Positions 1 to 11,700 of a DNA stretch of 64,000 nucleotides are shown here, piece after piece. The stretch is from Aspidiotus rigidus (taxonomy: Eukaryota; Arthropoda; Insecta; Hemiptera; Diaspididae). Under the pieces are notes generated by a model. The model ran no database searches. It worked only from the letters and a program-made list of their open reading frames with translations, and had not been told where the DNA came from. The DNA lies in assembly GCA_035079385.1 (NCBI GenBank), contig JAVHKY010000013.1:12026001-12090000 (forward strand), read 5' to 3'. Position 1 is the first letter of the stretch; every line of letters starts with the position of its first letter. A program made the position numbers and the translations under genes.

Positions 1-1715
1 TCTCTGGCTGCACTCTGGATTAACGAATTACGTGGCTGGGCTCAGCTAAATCACATGTGGGAAAAACAGAGTGCAACTATTGCGAAAGTTTTGTCATTTT
101 TATTCGGAGTGGCGTCGTTCCTTTTAGTATTTTTGGTACCGTATTTGGGTGGTTTAGCGCCGGTAAGAATATTTGTCGTAATGTTTTCATGCTGGATGTC
201 GCTGGTATAAAGTTGAACTCATGTACTCATTTTGACATCGTAGGTTGCCATATCACTATCGGGAATATTCACAGGCTCGTTGTTTGGAGTCTTTGTCCTC
301 GGAATGTTCTTCCCCAGTGCGAATAATACGGTAGGTGATCAACTACTTGTTTACGAGTTTCAAAGTGAGCCACTGGGACTCGGAAGCAGGGACTATCCAA
401 TATAATGTATAGAAGCCCATTCAATTTGCAAGATTTTCACCCTTCGCGCAAGTGATACATAGGAAGGCTTGGAGAAATACCGACCATCGAGCGATCAGGC
501 TTGGACCTTTGAAATATATACATACATGAGATTGTGATTCTGAAGAGGGCGGGACCATTCAAAAAGATGCACAAGAACCCTGAAACTAGTCAACAGACTT
601 AGGTGCCTTTTGATTATTGAGCTAAGTATATCAGGAGACTTGGAGAGATTTCAACTTTTGAGCTATATTGGGTCAGGCTAAATCATGTTACCGTGACCCT
701 ATTTGACCTCAGTGAAGTACTATAGTTTCGGGAAGGGTGGGGTAGTCTCAAATAATTTCCAACTACATAATCGATCCTGATCAATCGTGAGGGTTTTTGC
801 TCGCCTAAATTGACGTGATTAATAACAGAGACCCTCCATGAGTTGTTAAATTTTTCTTTCTTCAACGTTTTTTCCTCCCTCCCCCCCCCGGATCTGTCCT
901 GCGTAGTACTATTGAGAATATTCCACCCTGGTAAAGAGTATTTTTGGTATCTTTATGTACAAATCGTAATAATTTCAATCGTCTTTCATCAGGGAGCGAT
1001 GAGTGGTCTATTAGGAAGCATCGTCATTCTGATGTGGATGGCTACTGGATCAGTATTATTCACGTCTCCTTCAGTCGACGCCTACCAAAAATTGCAAATT
1101 CCAACAAGCGATTGTAATAATTACACCGTACCTACCATATTCAGACCAAAAATTCCGTAAGTTTACTCAAAGGTTTTACATGAGTCTCTCCCTTCATATC
1201 ATAGGTATTGCGAACTCGTTTGCCTGATTCTTATATCGCTAATGATACTTGTTTTCCATTGGTCTTATGGCAGGAGAATAAATACGCTACTTCTACCATA
1301 AGACGAATGTAAAGCAAGTACCATTACAATAAGAACTGGGAAAACGAGTACACAATAGTACGAATATGATACAGGGGAAGAGGAAGAAGATACTTTTTTA
1401 AAATTGATCAACTAAGTAGCACAAAGTTTGTATTCTTACAGAATTGCTATCGACCAGCCAGATTTTTCGTTCTACCGAGTATCATTTTTATGGTATCCAA
1501 TGTTGGCGTGTGTTCTCACCTTGGTCGTAGGTTTGTTGGTTAGTTTCATCACCAACTACCTGAATGGATACAAACGAGTGAAGTCGGATGAGCCACACGT
1601 TCAAAATGACGAAATGAGGGAAATTCGAAGATCCGATCGCAATTTCGCAACTGAAGGAGTCAATGGAAGGCACGGTACCGATTTATCTAATCATAAGACT
1701 ATAGATTACTCATAG
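1..1715 (+). CDS. SLC5-family sodium-coupled solute transporter, 3' part
   Basis: Last four exons of a sodium:solute symporter of the SLC5 group (sodium-coupled monocarboxylate or multivitamin transporter-like), a plasma-membrane protein that takes up small organic anions with Na+. Exons: 1-162, 244-330, 993-1156 and 1442-1715; introns begin GTAAGA, GTAGGT and GTAAGT and end in AG, and phases agree. The visible part has a helix ending VPYLGG, the helix FGVFVLGMFFPSANNT, the helix starting GAMSGLLGSIVILMW, a loop with several prolines, then a last helix after FYRVSFLWYP, which is the usual C-terminal order in SLC5. A hydrophilic, charged tail of about 50 residues ends in TAG. The 5' exons lie outside the window. 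A possible ATTAAA polyadenylation signal is at 1740-1745. The family is seen; the exact substrate is not. Confidence 0.85.
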
Positions 1716-2399
1716 AATGAGTAAAATGTGTACAAAAAAATTAAAGTTTAAATTTTGTAATTTTGTACATGGCTTTAGAAATGGTGATCGGATACATTTT
1801 ATTGACCATTTTTATCATAATTTTTAGTTGACATCAAATTCGAGTGAACAGGAGAAGCATTTTTAGTTCAATTATATAGAAGTCTTGTAAATGAATTTCA
1901 AAAGCAAAGTTGTTGAATTGAAGTGACTTTCATATATTATATATATCTCGTAAAACGTCTCAGTTCTGCCACGTATGGTCTCACATTACAAAGACTTACG
2001 CCTATTGATATTGTAAATACCTGCGGTATTAATTATTTTCAGCATTCATTTTCGGGATTAGGATGCGTCACAAATGAACAAATAAATATAGGTAGGTACT
2101 ATATTATAAATAAACCAAGACCAAATTGAGGAAAGAAGGAAAAAAAAAGACAAATGCAGTGGACATTATAGTTCATCCAGAATAAAAAACGTCCAATAAG
2201 TCGAATGGAGGATTTTGCAAATTTCTAAACAACGACGTCGTTGAAGACATCCGCAAGATTTTCACTCCAGATAAACTTTACAACTATCATTGAATAAATG
2301 TGAGGTATCTCGTATTTTAAAATAATAAGACAAAAACTCACAAACATTGATATAAATCTTTATAAAAATACCTATTATTCACAAAGCTCTTTTTTATTT
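1716..2399. other. Intergenic, probable 3' UTR of the SLC5 gene
   Basis: AT-rich DNA between two genes that converge (SLC5-like on +, small gene on -). I see no open frame with coding character; the first part is likely SLC5 3' UTR. Confidence 0.4.
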
Positions 2400-4079
2400 T
2401 TAGTGCCTATTCTGGTACCCATTTTCAAAATATATTTGTTGAGCGTATTCAAGGTACTCAACTCTTCTTCTCAGCTTATCCAAACCTTTCCGAGTACGAC
2501 GACCATCACGCCCTAGCGTCTTCAAATCATTCTTAATTTGCCTCAACTGTTTTTCCAATTTTTTAAATTTCTGATTACAAGCACAAGTAAACTAAAAAGA
2601 CAACATACGTATAAAGTATTAGGTACTGAAAATACTAATTTTTAATTCAACAAGATTAGAAAATTTCGATTCTGACCCCTAAAGGAGATTTATTGCATCA
2701 GAGGAAAATGATTTTGCAAAAATTCATCTTTAGAATTTAAGTAATAAGACCAAGAATCACACTCCAAACAAACTCCGATGACCATTACAATGAATGACAA
2801 CAAAGTTGAAAGAAATTAAACATTTTGTAAAAGAAATAAAATTTCCAGATGATCACTCTGGATCACGGTACATTATAGAGGTATTGACACAACGAAAAAT
2901 TTCTGTCGCATGAATTGTGTTAATTCATACGGAATTCCGCTACGCTCGCAGCGATCGTTTGAATACCTTCCACACCCCACCTGTGTCGGAACCTTACCGG
3001 AGGTACCCTAATATGGACGAAATTTTCGAGGGTTGTAAAAGGTGAAGAAATTCACCTAAGAAGATAATTTTTTTTTAAAATAAGTAGAGCATGGTGAGTT
3101 GTCTATTCGTACCCGGTTTCAGATTTTTAGGTTAATACCTGATTCCTCTACGAATTTTTAAAAATTGATGAATTTACATTACCTAGTATTCATGTAATTT
3201 TCATGCTTAGTAATACCTTGCAACGCTCCTAGCGTAGATTATATCAACTGACACAACTCAGGCGACAGTTAACAAACACGGCTAATATACGTTCGTGTCA
3301 ATACCTCTATAATGTACCGTGCTCTGGATAAAAGGTTCCGAGACGTCATCGCCACATTATTTCTCGACACATATTTAGAATGATTATCAATCAGAACAAG
3401 AGAAAAGTGGGCAGTCATAAATTTGATCTCTATGGACCAAATACCTCATTCATTATGTACCTAATCCACTCAGAAATTTATCATAACAATTTTAACCTTT
3501 GCCTTGATAATATTTTCTGCTTAGGGTTTAATCGCTTCATAGTACGCAATAAAGATTACTCAGCTGAAGCACTACAGCTTGCTATGGAAGCCACACCATT
3601 GAAAAAAGTTACTATGATCACTATTATTTTGAATCAAACTAGAACCTCAATCAGCAAACCAGTTCTAGCCTAATAACTATAATTACAATAAAAACATGCA
3701 GGTACCTGTCATAAATCAATCCAACTCACCAAATACAAGTAGTCATCTGAGGCAGCCGTCTGTTTTGCTACCAAAATGTTGGAGTTGGACAATTTCTGTT
3801 GTTTTATTCCATCTTCTCCTGATTCTTCAAATGAGAAATTTTCTACTGTCCAACTTGAGTTGATATTACAAGATGAAAATGAAATATTTTGGTCACTGTT
3901 TTCTTTGTCCTCATTCTCACTCTCTAGTTCATAATTTTCCAATTCAGAGCAGCTTGATTCCTGATAATATTGAGAAAATTTCATCAGTTCTTATCACTCA
4001 GTATTGAAAGCAATAATCAACATACAATATTACTTACTTCTTGGACCCAATGTTGTACAGTTTTCTCAAACTCACTCAT
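2400..4079 (-). CDS. Small protein of unknown function with acidic N half and basic coiled-coil C half (154 aa)
   Basis: Three-exon gene read on the minus strand: 4079-4038, 3960-3730 and 2591-2400. Donors GTAAGT and GTGAGT and the acceptors fit, all introns are phase 0, and the exons total 465 nt including TAA. The protein starts MSEFEKTVQHWVQE. Residues 15-91 are rich in Glu, Asp and Ser (for example ENEDKENSDQ). The C-terminal exon is basic and heptad-like, from CACNQKFKKLEKQLRQIK through RRVEYLEYAQQ, and would form a helix or coiled coil. I do not recognise the family. No signal peptide or membrane segment is visible. A charged two-part protein like this could be a cytosolic or nuclear adaptor, but that is only inference. 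Intron 2 carries a MITE (2864-3321). The consistent splice phases are the main argument that it is real. Confidence 0.6.
2864..3321. mobile_element. hAT-like MITE, 458 bp
   Basis: Perfect 27-bp terminal inverted repeats (2864-2890 and 3295-3321), starting CACGGTACATTATAG, flanked by an exact 8-bp target-site duplication CTCTGGAT (2856-2863 and 3322-3329). There is no coding capacity. The 8-bp duplication is the hallmark of hAT-superfamily transposases. It sits in intron 2 of the small coiled-coil gene. Confidence 0.88.
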
Positions 4080-4767
4080 TGTTAATAATTGAGTCGATAA
4101 TACAACAGTAATTAGCCAAAATCTTCAAATTATAAGATATGGTAATTATCCAAGAAATTATACGTAGGTCATCAATAATACTTCACTGTTGAAGGTAGAA
4201 TGGAGCACTGTTCAACTTTTACAGAGACTTATAGGCACTTACGCACTGCAAGTATGAACAAAGCTAAGTATGACTTTGAAGAACACAAATACAACAATCA
4301 TAATAATTACCTATGTGAATCATGCACGGCAGTATTGCCACTATACCACTGGGCGCTGAATCATTATCATGATTACAAAGGAGGTTAGCAGGTTACACAG
4401 AATCAATAATTATTCCATCCGCGAACGTACAAAGATTAGGGATTCAACAAGCGTTGAAGATGAATCAGGAAAAAAGGTTGATATGATATATGATTTTCAT
4501 CAAGGCAGATACCTTTTTCCCGATTACATCTTGGTTTGCAGGATGGACTGTCTTTTCACATGAGAAAAGAATGACAGCAAGATGAATGCCCGCGGGAGTA
4601 AGTGAGAGAACATCATCCATTATCCTGCAAACCGATAAGAATTGTAAAAGCCTTATTATAATTTGCAAATTGTAAAAGCTAAGTACCGGTACCTACGTTC
4701 TGTGAGTACATTACGACAATCTGGTACGTCCTATAGATTTCTCTTTTATTGAATAATATTATATTAC

Positions 4768-4895
4768 TAGCCGCTTGCGGCACGCCTTCGGCGCGCCTGG
4801 CGGCTAGGCCTGCGGCGCCAGACAGGCTCACGCTTCGCGCTCGCTGTTTCATGATTACGGGCTCGCGCTTCGCGCTCGCAAAGAGCACGCCGCCG
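4768..4895. other. GC- and CpG-rich island with repeated CGCTTCGCGCTCGC words
   Basis: A short stretch sharply richer in GC than its surroundings, made of repeated short words (GCTTGCGGC, GCCTTCGGCGCGCC, and CGCTTCGCGCTCGC twice). No gene is seen. It could be part of a transposable-element end; that is inference. The flanking 4.08-4.77 kb shows nothing coding. Confidence 0.45.
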
Positions 4896-5005
4896 ATGGA
4901 CTATCACTTGCTGAAAGATACCATATTTCATGAGAGCTCATAACGTTTGAACTTTCAATAGTCAAATATGTATTACCACTTGCCATCTAGTTCACTGTTC
5001 CCACC

Positions 5006-5008
<3 letters not shown>

Positions 5009-5077
<69 letters not shown>
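5009..5077. repeat. (AC)n microsatellite
   Basis: Uninterrupted AC dinucleotide tract of about 69 bp. Confidence 0.98.
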
Positions 5078-5079
<2 letters not shown>

Positions 5080-5244
5080 TCCAAACTCAACCAACAAACA
5101 GCCCGCTGGCATGGGTAAAGGCTAATTTTGTCCTAGCTCTGTCAAGACCGAGGTGTGGGTTTCTGACCATCATAGTCTTATATTTTTCAGAATTTCTTCA
5201 ATATGAGTCATATGGGATTTGGTATTGAGAATTCAAGGGAGCCT

Positions 5245-5700
5245 AGACCTAGATAAAGTAGTATAAGGATGGCCTAGACCTTCCAAGTCCCTCTCCTATC
5301 ATATATGGCTCAATAGTCGAAATTTTTTTGAATCCCCTTCCTATCATATATGACTCGATAGTCGAAATTTTTTCAAAGTCTCCCTCCTATCATATTTAGC
5401 TCGAGAGTCAAAACTTTTCCAAGTTTTTTGTTGGACGGCGGAAGGCAAATTTCTCAAAAAGCCACTCATAGAACAGGATCCCTGTTAAAATGTTGACTCT
5501 TGAGCTATATATGATAGAAGGGGGACTTGAAAAAATTCCTATCATATATGGCTCGAGAGTCAAAAGTTTTCTAAGTCCCTCTCGTATCATATATGGCTCG
5601 ATAGTCCAAATTTTTCCAAGTTTTTTGTTGGACAGCGGACGGCAAGATTCTCAAAAAGCCCCCTATAGAACAGGTTTCCTGTTAAAACATCACTAAATAT
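5245..5700. repeat. Dispersed repeat family 'ATCATATATGGCTCGAGAGTC', copy 1
   Basis: Several tandem or inverted copies of a roughly 45-bp module (CCTATCATATATGGCTCGAGA, then AAATTTTTCCAAGT), followed by a segment TTTTTTGTTGGACGGCGGA...CTCAAAAAGCC and a stretch ATAGAACAGG(T)TTCCTGTTAAAA. Related modules recur at about 21.63-21.90, 22.14-22.33, 34.71-35.11, 40.95-41.02 and 41.70-42.09 kb. No coding capacity. Confidence 0.8.
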
Positions 5701-5759
5701 CACGACAGCCACATCTAACCACTTTCTCTGATAATAAAATCCTACTGGAACTGGATACC

Positions 5760-6720
5760 CGATTGATATTGATAAGTAAATTAATAAGCGTAGATATCAT
5801 TTCAAACAATCAAAGATCACGTTCTGTATTCATAATTCGAATCACGATTCTACATAATATTGTATTTACGCAATTGATCAAAAACTCATCGCAATTGATC
5901 AAAAACACATCAAACTACTCCTACTATTCAGATGATATTTTTCTATTTACTTTCGGGATTTGTAGATTAAATCTCATTGCGCTTCTCTTTTGATTTAGAG
6001 CAATCGAGTTCCTGAGAACCAAAACATAAGAACCTACAAAATAATTTGAAATTTCATAATTCACAAAAAGCAGATACTATATGCGATCAAGTATCATCAG
6101 TACTGTCGATTAAAATATCTACCTCTTACGACATTATGGAACATTTTCTAATGTTGTTCCGCGATTTGTGAAATAAATCTCACAGGCTAGTTTTTCCTTC
6201 GATTTCGAGAATTCAAGTACTTGCGGACTAAAAATAGGACCTACAAAATAGTCTAACAATAAGGAAAATTCATCTACCAGTATCGGATACTTGTGGATTG
6301 ATAAATAAGTAAGAGCAGTATCACTTCATGCGATCGAGAATCACGTTCTGTATTCAAAACTCGAATCACGATTCTATTTCTACAATCGATCAAGCACATC
6401 AACCTACCGTACTTACTACATACTTTCAACCTCTTTCTCCTGTTAATGAGTAATAGTTCACTTGCGCTTATTGATCTTTTCATCCGATAGACTTCATCCA
6501 CAACAGAAAACACAAAACCTGGCCGTTCATTTCGTAATTGGTTTTCTTAGGAAATTAGAATTTCAACTTCTCGCTGATCCTATTTCGTTCCAAATTTCAT
6601 ATAATACCAGTATACGAAAAACCGAAGCTAGATGCGATCACAAATCAATGATACCCATTTTATGTTTTCCAACACTATCCTATCGAACAATTTTTAATTT
6701 TGTTTCGTTATATTCTGGCT
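5760..6720. repeat. Degenerate tandem repeat, unit about 240-310 bp
   Basis: A motif like GCGATCNAGNATCACGTTCTG recurs near 5812, 6082, 6320 and 6633, with shared following text (CGAATCACGATTCTA near 5838 and 6360; AACCTACAAAATA near 6032 and 6239). Copies are diverged and no gene is seen. Confidence 0.6.
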
Positions 6721-6959
6721 GAAAAATGAATATCAATTGTTTCTCAGTTGTTCAGTTCAGTCCTCTTTCAATTTCAAAGTTTCGAACACAAAATAGCAGA
6801 ATGATAATAATGACATATGAATTTTGATAATAATAAACATTTTCTGAAAATATTCAACGTATGGATGTTGTGATGAATGATAGCCGATAGCACCCTTGCT
6901 GTCGACACGCAGGACCGAGTGAGCGCACCCCGGTGGCCACTGATCGACAGACACCACGT

Positions 6960-7000
6960 TCGACGGTTTGTAAACAAACCGCGCTTTATTATATAGGATA
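6960..7000 (-). promoter_or_regulatory. Candidate TATA promoter with a palindromic forkhead-like site
   Basis: On the minus strand a TATATAAT (6989-6996) is followed by a near-perfect palindrome CGGTTTGT..ACAAACCG (6964-6981) that contains GTAAACA on the plus strand, the core bound by FoxO/forkhead factors. No gene is seen downstream, so this may be the promoter of a lost or repeat-derived unit, such as part of an LTR. Low confidence. Confidence 0.25.
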
Positions 7001-9710
7001 ATAGTAATCTTTGAATTGCTTTCACTGTTAGGCGTAAACAGTACCGTCCTGGATTTCTCTTATCAGTTATCTTCCATATTGGAGATGCAAGAATGTAAAC
7101 ATGGGAAGGCTAGTACCCAGGAAATTAATTACTTTTCAGAACATCCACAGGGATGTTAGTCAAGGTCATGGGACGAAAGCTGAAACAAGAAGTCATACTA
7201 CTTGTAGTCAAATTTTCTTGCACTTGCATGCAGGCTTATGGTAGTGTACGATAGAAACTACGCGGCGGCGGCAACTATAAAAATTATCATAATTTTAATC
7301 AAATGAAGAACGATCTATATTAACAACCTAGTACCTTTTTGCATCCTTTAAATTCGGGTTTCATTACTTATATATTTTGGTGTCTATATTATGGAGGGTT
7401 TTAAGCGAGGCAGAACATCTTAGTTAACATAAGTAATTAACCTATGCAGTCTGTTTTTCAAAAGCATACTAGGCCTACAGTATCTGGAGTCTTTATAAGA
7501 GAAAAATGTTCATGCTGATCGATCTTACCATCTATCTGTACTAGACGAAGCTGAACTCAATTACTACCTATTTAACACAAATCATGTGTTTGATCTCATA
7601 TATCTATATTGGCCTCAATGTACTGACAAAAATCATGATAATCATACCCCATGTGTGACTTCCTATATCAATAGCGATGGTGTTAGAATCGCCTAATTGT
7701 TGGGGATTGAGCATTCCCTGAAATTGAGAAACCCTTGTAGTCTAATGAGAGACTCGAGATCATTTCGTCCTCGTCTCCTTCATTCGATAGTTTCCCTACT
7801 TATCCTTTTTCCGGTCTTAAATTCAATTCTGGTAGAATTACCCTGCAATTCATAGTGCGATCTTTCATTTGCCTGACTTCAATAACGGACCGTTCTACTC
7901 GTACGATTACCTGATCGCAGACATTTTCGAATTTTTTATTTCAATCTTTATCTCACTTCTTTAGAAATAGTAACGATACCTACGATCCCGTGCGCGATTA
8001 GTAGCGGTCATCGCAGTTATTTAGGTGTTTTTTTTGTGATTAGAAATGCCGCGAAGTGGCACGTGCATAATGCTCAGCATCATTCCCGTCCGTTTCATTA
8101 TCAGCAAGTACCGGTACCAACATCTAAGACGTAAAGGTACATTATTTTTTTCGAAAAAGAAAAAAAATAGGTAACCTTTATATCCAAACCGAGGACTAGC
8201 CTATGATCAAAGAAGTCAAAAGTATATAAATTCTTATGCGGTAATTTTGTCTCTTCAGAATATAGCCTGTATTTATGCTATATATAACTTTCTCGTATGG
8301 TAACATAAATATCCGAAAAACAGTAGCGTAAATCACTGTTAGTCTGTTACGATTTAGTGATGTTCATTAAATCGTTGTTCTTCATAAAATTAAACATTTT
8401 CAACAATTCACGAATTAGATTGAGGAAATATATTTTTTAAAAAGACTTTCTAGCGCGGTCGAGGAGCAATTTTTTCCGTGTATAATGATTTCATTCATCT
8501 GCCAAATTACTCATATGTGCACTCGCTCTTAATCTTCCACAATGTTGAGCCGTGAACAACTTGCTACATTTTCTACCAGATATCACTATGCCATTCGGTG
8601 CGAAGAGAAGATTACGCCGTTCTGAATTTTTCTCGAAATAGAACTCGTGTTTTTGGTCGTATAAAAATTTACAATAGTTAATTACTATTCTCGCTTCTGT
8701 CTACATTTAGATTAAGCGGAGCAAGTCAGCCGTGGTGGAGCGTATTTTTTCATCTTTTTTTTTTTTAAAGAAGACTTTTTGCATTTTTTTGGATGCTATC
8801 AAGACGGAGTTGTACATGAGGCTCTCATTGGGACAACACTTCTTAGCGCTTGAACAGGATACTAAGTGTTTTCTAGGAAAAAAAGATTAAAAAATAATCG
8901 ATGTTTAATCTACGTTTAGGCAACTAGGCTTCCTTTCTCAATCTTCACAAAGAAAATAAATTATTTAAAGAAATTCAACGTGAAGATATCACGATCAACA
9001 ATAATTATAATTCGAAAAAGAAAGGAACACTATAATCACAAATTAGAATGTACCATGAATAATATAGAATAATGCGTACCCGAAAAAACATGATAGGTAT
9101 AGATAGTTCATCGTATAAAAATGATAACTCGTGTACATCTATCGTACAGTAAAGATTAATTTCGTGTTGGAAGCACGAATAACGATTAACGTTTCTGAAT
9201 TTGATATTGATTAAAACTAAGAAGGTAAACTAAAGCTAAAATTAAATGATAACGCCGTTCCGTTCGACTACAAATTCATCGACCACTGAGCTGTTCACAT
9301 TCGACAATAATTAGACTTAGATCGACATTAATTATAACAATGAGGTATTACATGCGAACATTACGAGTATACACTAGGTATACGAAGCTTGATAATGATC
9401 ATTAATAGTAGTCAAAGTCCACCACCCATAATAATTATTGGTTCAACTGAAACATAAAAAGTTAATAATCACACGATTTTAAAATCTATAGGTAAGAAAT
9501 AACTTATAAAGAACGCAAATTACAAAGTATAATTTTAAAATCACAATCAAGTACAATATTGCATATCATAACACAAAGAATGATACGAAACCATTTTTGT
9601 AGGAAAGCTTTTCTTAATCATAGTACATTTAAGCCCAGACTAAGAAAGAACAAAATTCTGACTAGTTTCGTACTCAAATAATGATACGCGCGATCTTTGT
9701 CCCTGAAAAT
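7001..9710. other. Gene-free stretch upstream of the GGPPS stop
   Basis: AT-rich, with stop codons in all frames. The part next to 9711 probably holds the GGPPS 3' UTR. No RNA gene or element with clear ends was recognised. Confidence 0.4.
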
Positions 9711-11303
9711 TTAAGGATTAATAGCCATCTGATCGAAGGTCAATAATTCGTCGATTAAAGATGTCATGAAAGAATTTTCACCAAGTTTCTTCACTTCTTC
9801 ACGAACTTCTTTGTCGATGCTAAGAAGCACATTGCGCGTATACTCAAACGAGCCAAATTTCTCCAAGAGTTTTACGCAATAACGTTTCACTTCAAGGTCA
9901 CTTGTGCGTTGACGAAGAATATCTAAACGTCTTATTAAGGAATAATAATGCTCGGAGAATGTACAAAAATCAAATCACTAATTCTGTGGTTTCATTACAA
10001 AGAATAAAAAAATAATACCAAGAAAAATATAAGGATACTTAGAATTTGACTATCTTCGGGATGACTGCGTATTCCATGAATGATAGGAAAACTGAATTTG
10101 CCTTCGGTCAAATCTTCGCAGTAACTTTTATTGGACGTGTACTATCGAAAAGCAATATCAATATTCGAGCATTACAATCTATTTAAATTTCATAAATAAT
10201 TTTACATCGCATAAACACGCAGATACACACCTCGACAGAACGTAAATTACAGTAATCGTCACGTATCTGTAGATACAAGCCGAGTAATTCGGTGATTTTC
10301 TTGAAATTAGCTTTATTTGTGCTGAATATCTGCATCAATCGGATGGCCAGCATAAATAACCCTCCAGTTTCTGGAAAAATATGGAAGTTTTAGAGGAAAA
10401 TCGACACAGCAGAGAATTTTATTCGATGAAAAAGCTCACTTCTAATCGTCATGGCTCGATACTCTTCTTCGGAAGGGCAAATAAAATTATCGCGCCAGTA
10501 GATCTCCATTCCTTGTCCACGATGCAGTTCCAATAGCTGTTCTGTGTAGACTTCGATGGCCTGAAGAGACCACACGAAGATTTTTTAGTACACTTTTAAT
10601 TCTTTGGGTGAGTCGAAAAAAAAAATTAAGAGACTGGGTGATTTACTTCGGAATTGTTCAAACTGATGACTTTTTCCAAAGCTACGAACATGACGTAATT
10701 GGCGGCATTGATTGTGCTGGCGACGCCATAGATGGAATGAGCAACAGGAATTCCTCGCCTTAAAATCGAATTATCTTGAATATCATCTATTCTATAGAAT
10801 AGAGTGGGACGTTATGAAGGCAGGCAAAGATGAAGATGATATCGTGCTTATAGAAATAATCAAAACCCGTCACCTAGAAAGGGATCATATGTACAAATTT
10901 TTCGACTTCTTCTTCTAGATAGATCACGCAAAAGAGAAGGTAAAATATCGAAAAATTTGGAAGTACAATCCCTTTTCACTAGATCGGTCACAATAACTTA
11001 CAATAGACTAGCATTATGAAGCATTTGAATGATTTCGCCAACGACCATCAATTTATCAGTAGGAATTTTCAACCAGAAATTGAACGCTACGGCTAATTTC
11101 CTTCTAATCAGCTTCCCAGGAACTTGAAGAATGTAGAGATATGGCTGCAAAAGTTTCTGTAAATACGAAAAAAAATTCAATTATAACATTATAACCGAGC
11201 GAGCGAGTATTTACTGAAAGAGAATATTTCTCACCTCATCTTGCTCCCTATCTCCGGAGAGGCTGAGCACCGCTTCAACCGCTTCAACTTTGTTTACATC
11301 CAT
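9711..11303 (-). CDS. GGPS1: Geranylgeranyl diphosphate synthase (314 aa, complete)
   Basis: Class-II-type trans-isoprenyl diphosphate synthase. It condenses farnesyl (or shorter allylic) diphosphate with isopentenyl diphosphate to give C20 geranylgeranyl diphosphate for protein prenylation and other isoprenoids. Seven coding exons on the minus strand: 11303-11235, 11156-11002, 10791-10647, 10560-10440, 10370-10231, 10141-10039 and 9922-9711; total 945 nt. Order seen: IPP-binding GKLIRR (residues 37-42), first aspartate motif DDIQD (77-81) within [21 protein letters not shown] (136-140), YWRDN, KTGGLF, second motif DDYCN (201-205), then C-terminal [18 protein letters not shown]. Length is close to the roughly 300 aa of animal GGPPS. 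The usual DDIED is DDIQD here, a mild change outside the metal-binding aspartates. A 5' UTR intron (11342-11414) is likely. Confidence 0.95.
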
Positions 11304-11700
11304 TTGGAGAAAAAAATAAATAAACAATTGCACCGATACTCCTGAAATGAACTGAATTTAAAGCAGCACGCGTCGAAACGTTAGGAATAATCGATTTCAG
11401 AAAATAACTCTTACTTGACCAGAGTGCTTGTTGTTGACTGAAGAGTAACGCTGAAAGTTCGTCGTTCAATTTAGACCGAGCTCGGCGATCGACATACTGT
11501 GAAATAATTATCTCCGGCACTGAACGTAGTTGCCGAGAAGGCGCAATCCACTCTTCGCTGACGCACCGAAGTTCATCATCTGTTCGAAGTTCGAAAAAAG
11601 GCAAAGAAAAGCCCCACTTCGAAAGTTTAATCTAAATACGACGTAATAATTATGTACAGCTCTATGTTTACAATTTTACAGCGTGCAGCGTAGTCAGCGT
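11304..11700 (-). promoter_or_regulatory. Probable 5' UTR exon and promoter region of GGPPS
   Basis: On the minus strand a donor GTAAGAG follows position 11415 and an acceptor TTTCAG ends at 11342, just before the coding exon. This implies a non-coding first exon above 11414. The long frame here (11284-11604) is not conserved-looking and has no recognised product. The transcription start is not visible. Confidence 0.4.

Noticed and set aside
3380..3673. 97-residue plus-strand frame next to the MITE
   Set aside because: Lies in the intron of the minus-strand gene, with no domain or splice support.
4968..5228. Open frame with a His-Thr repeat
   Set aside because: It is a translation of the (AC)n microsatellite.
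11284..11604. 106-residue minus-strand frame overlapping the GGPPS start
   Set aside because: It spans the presumed 5' UTR intron and is out of frame with GGPPS; no recognisable product.
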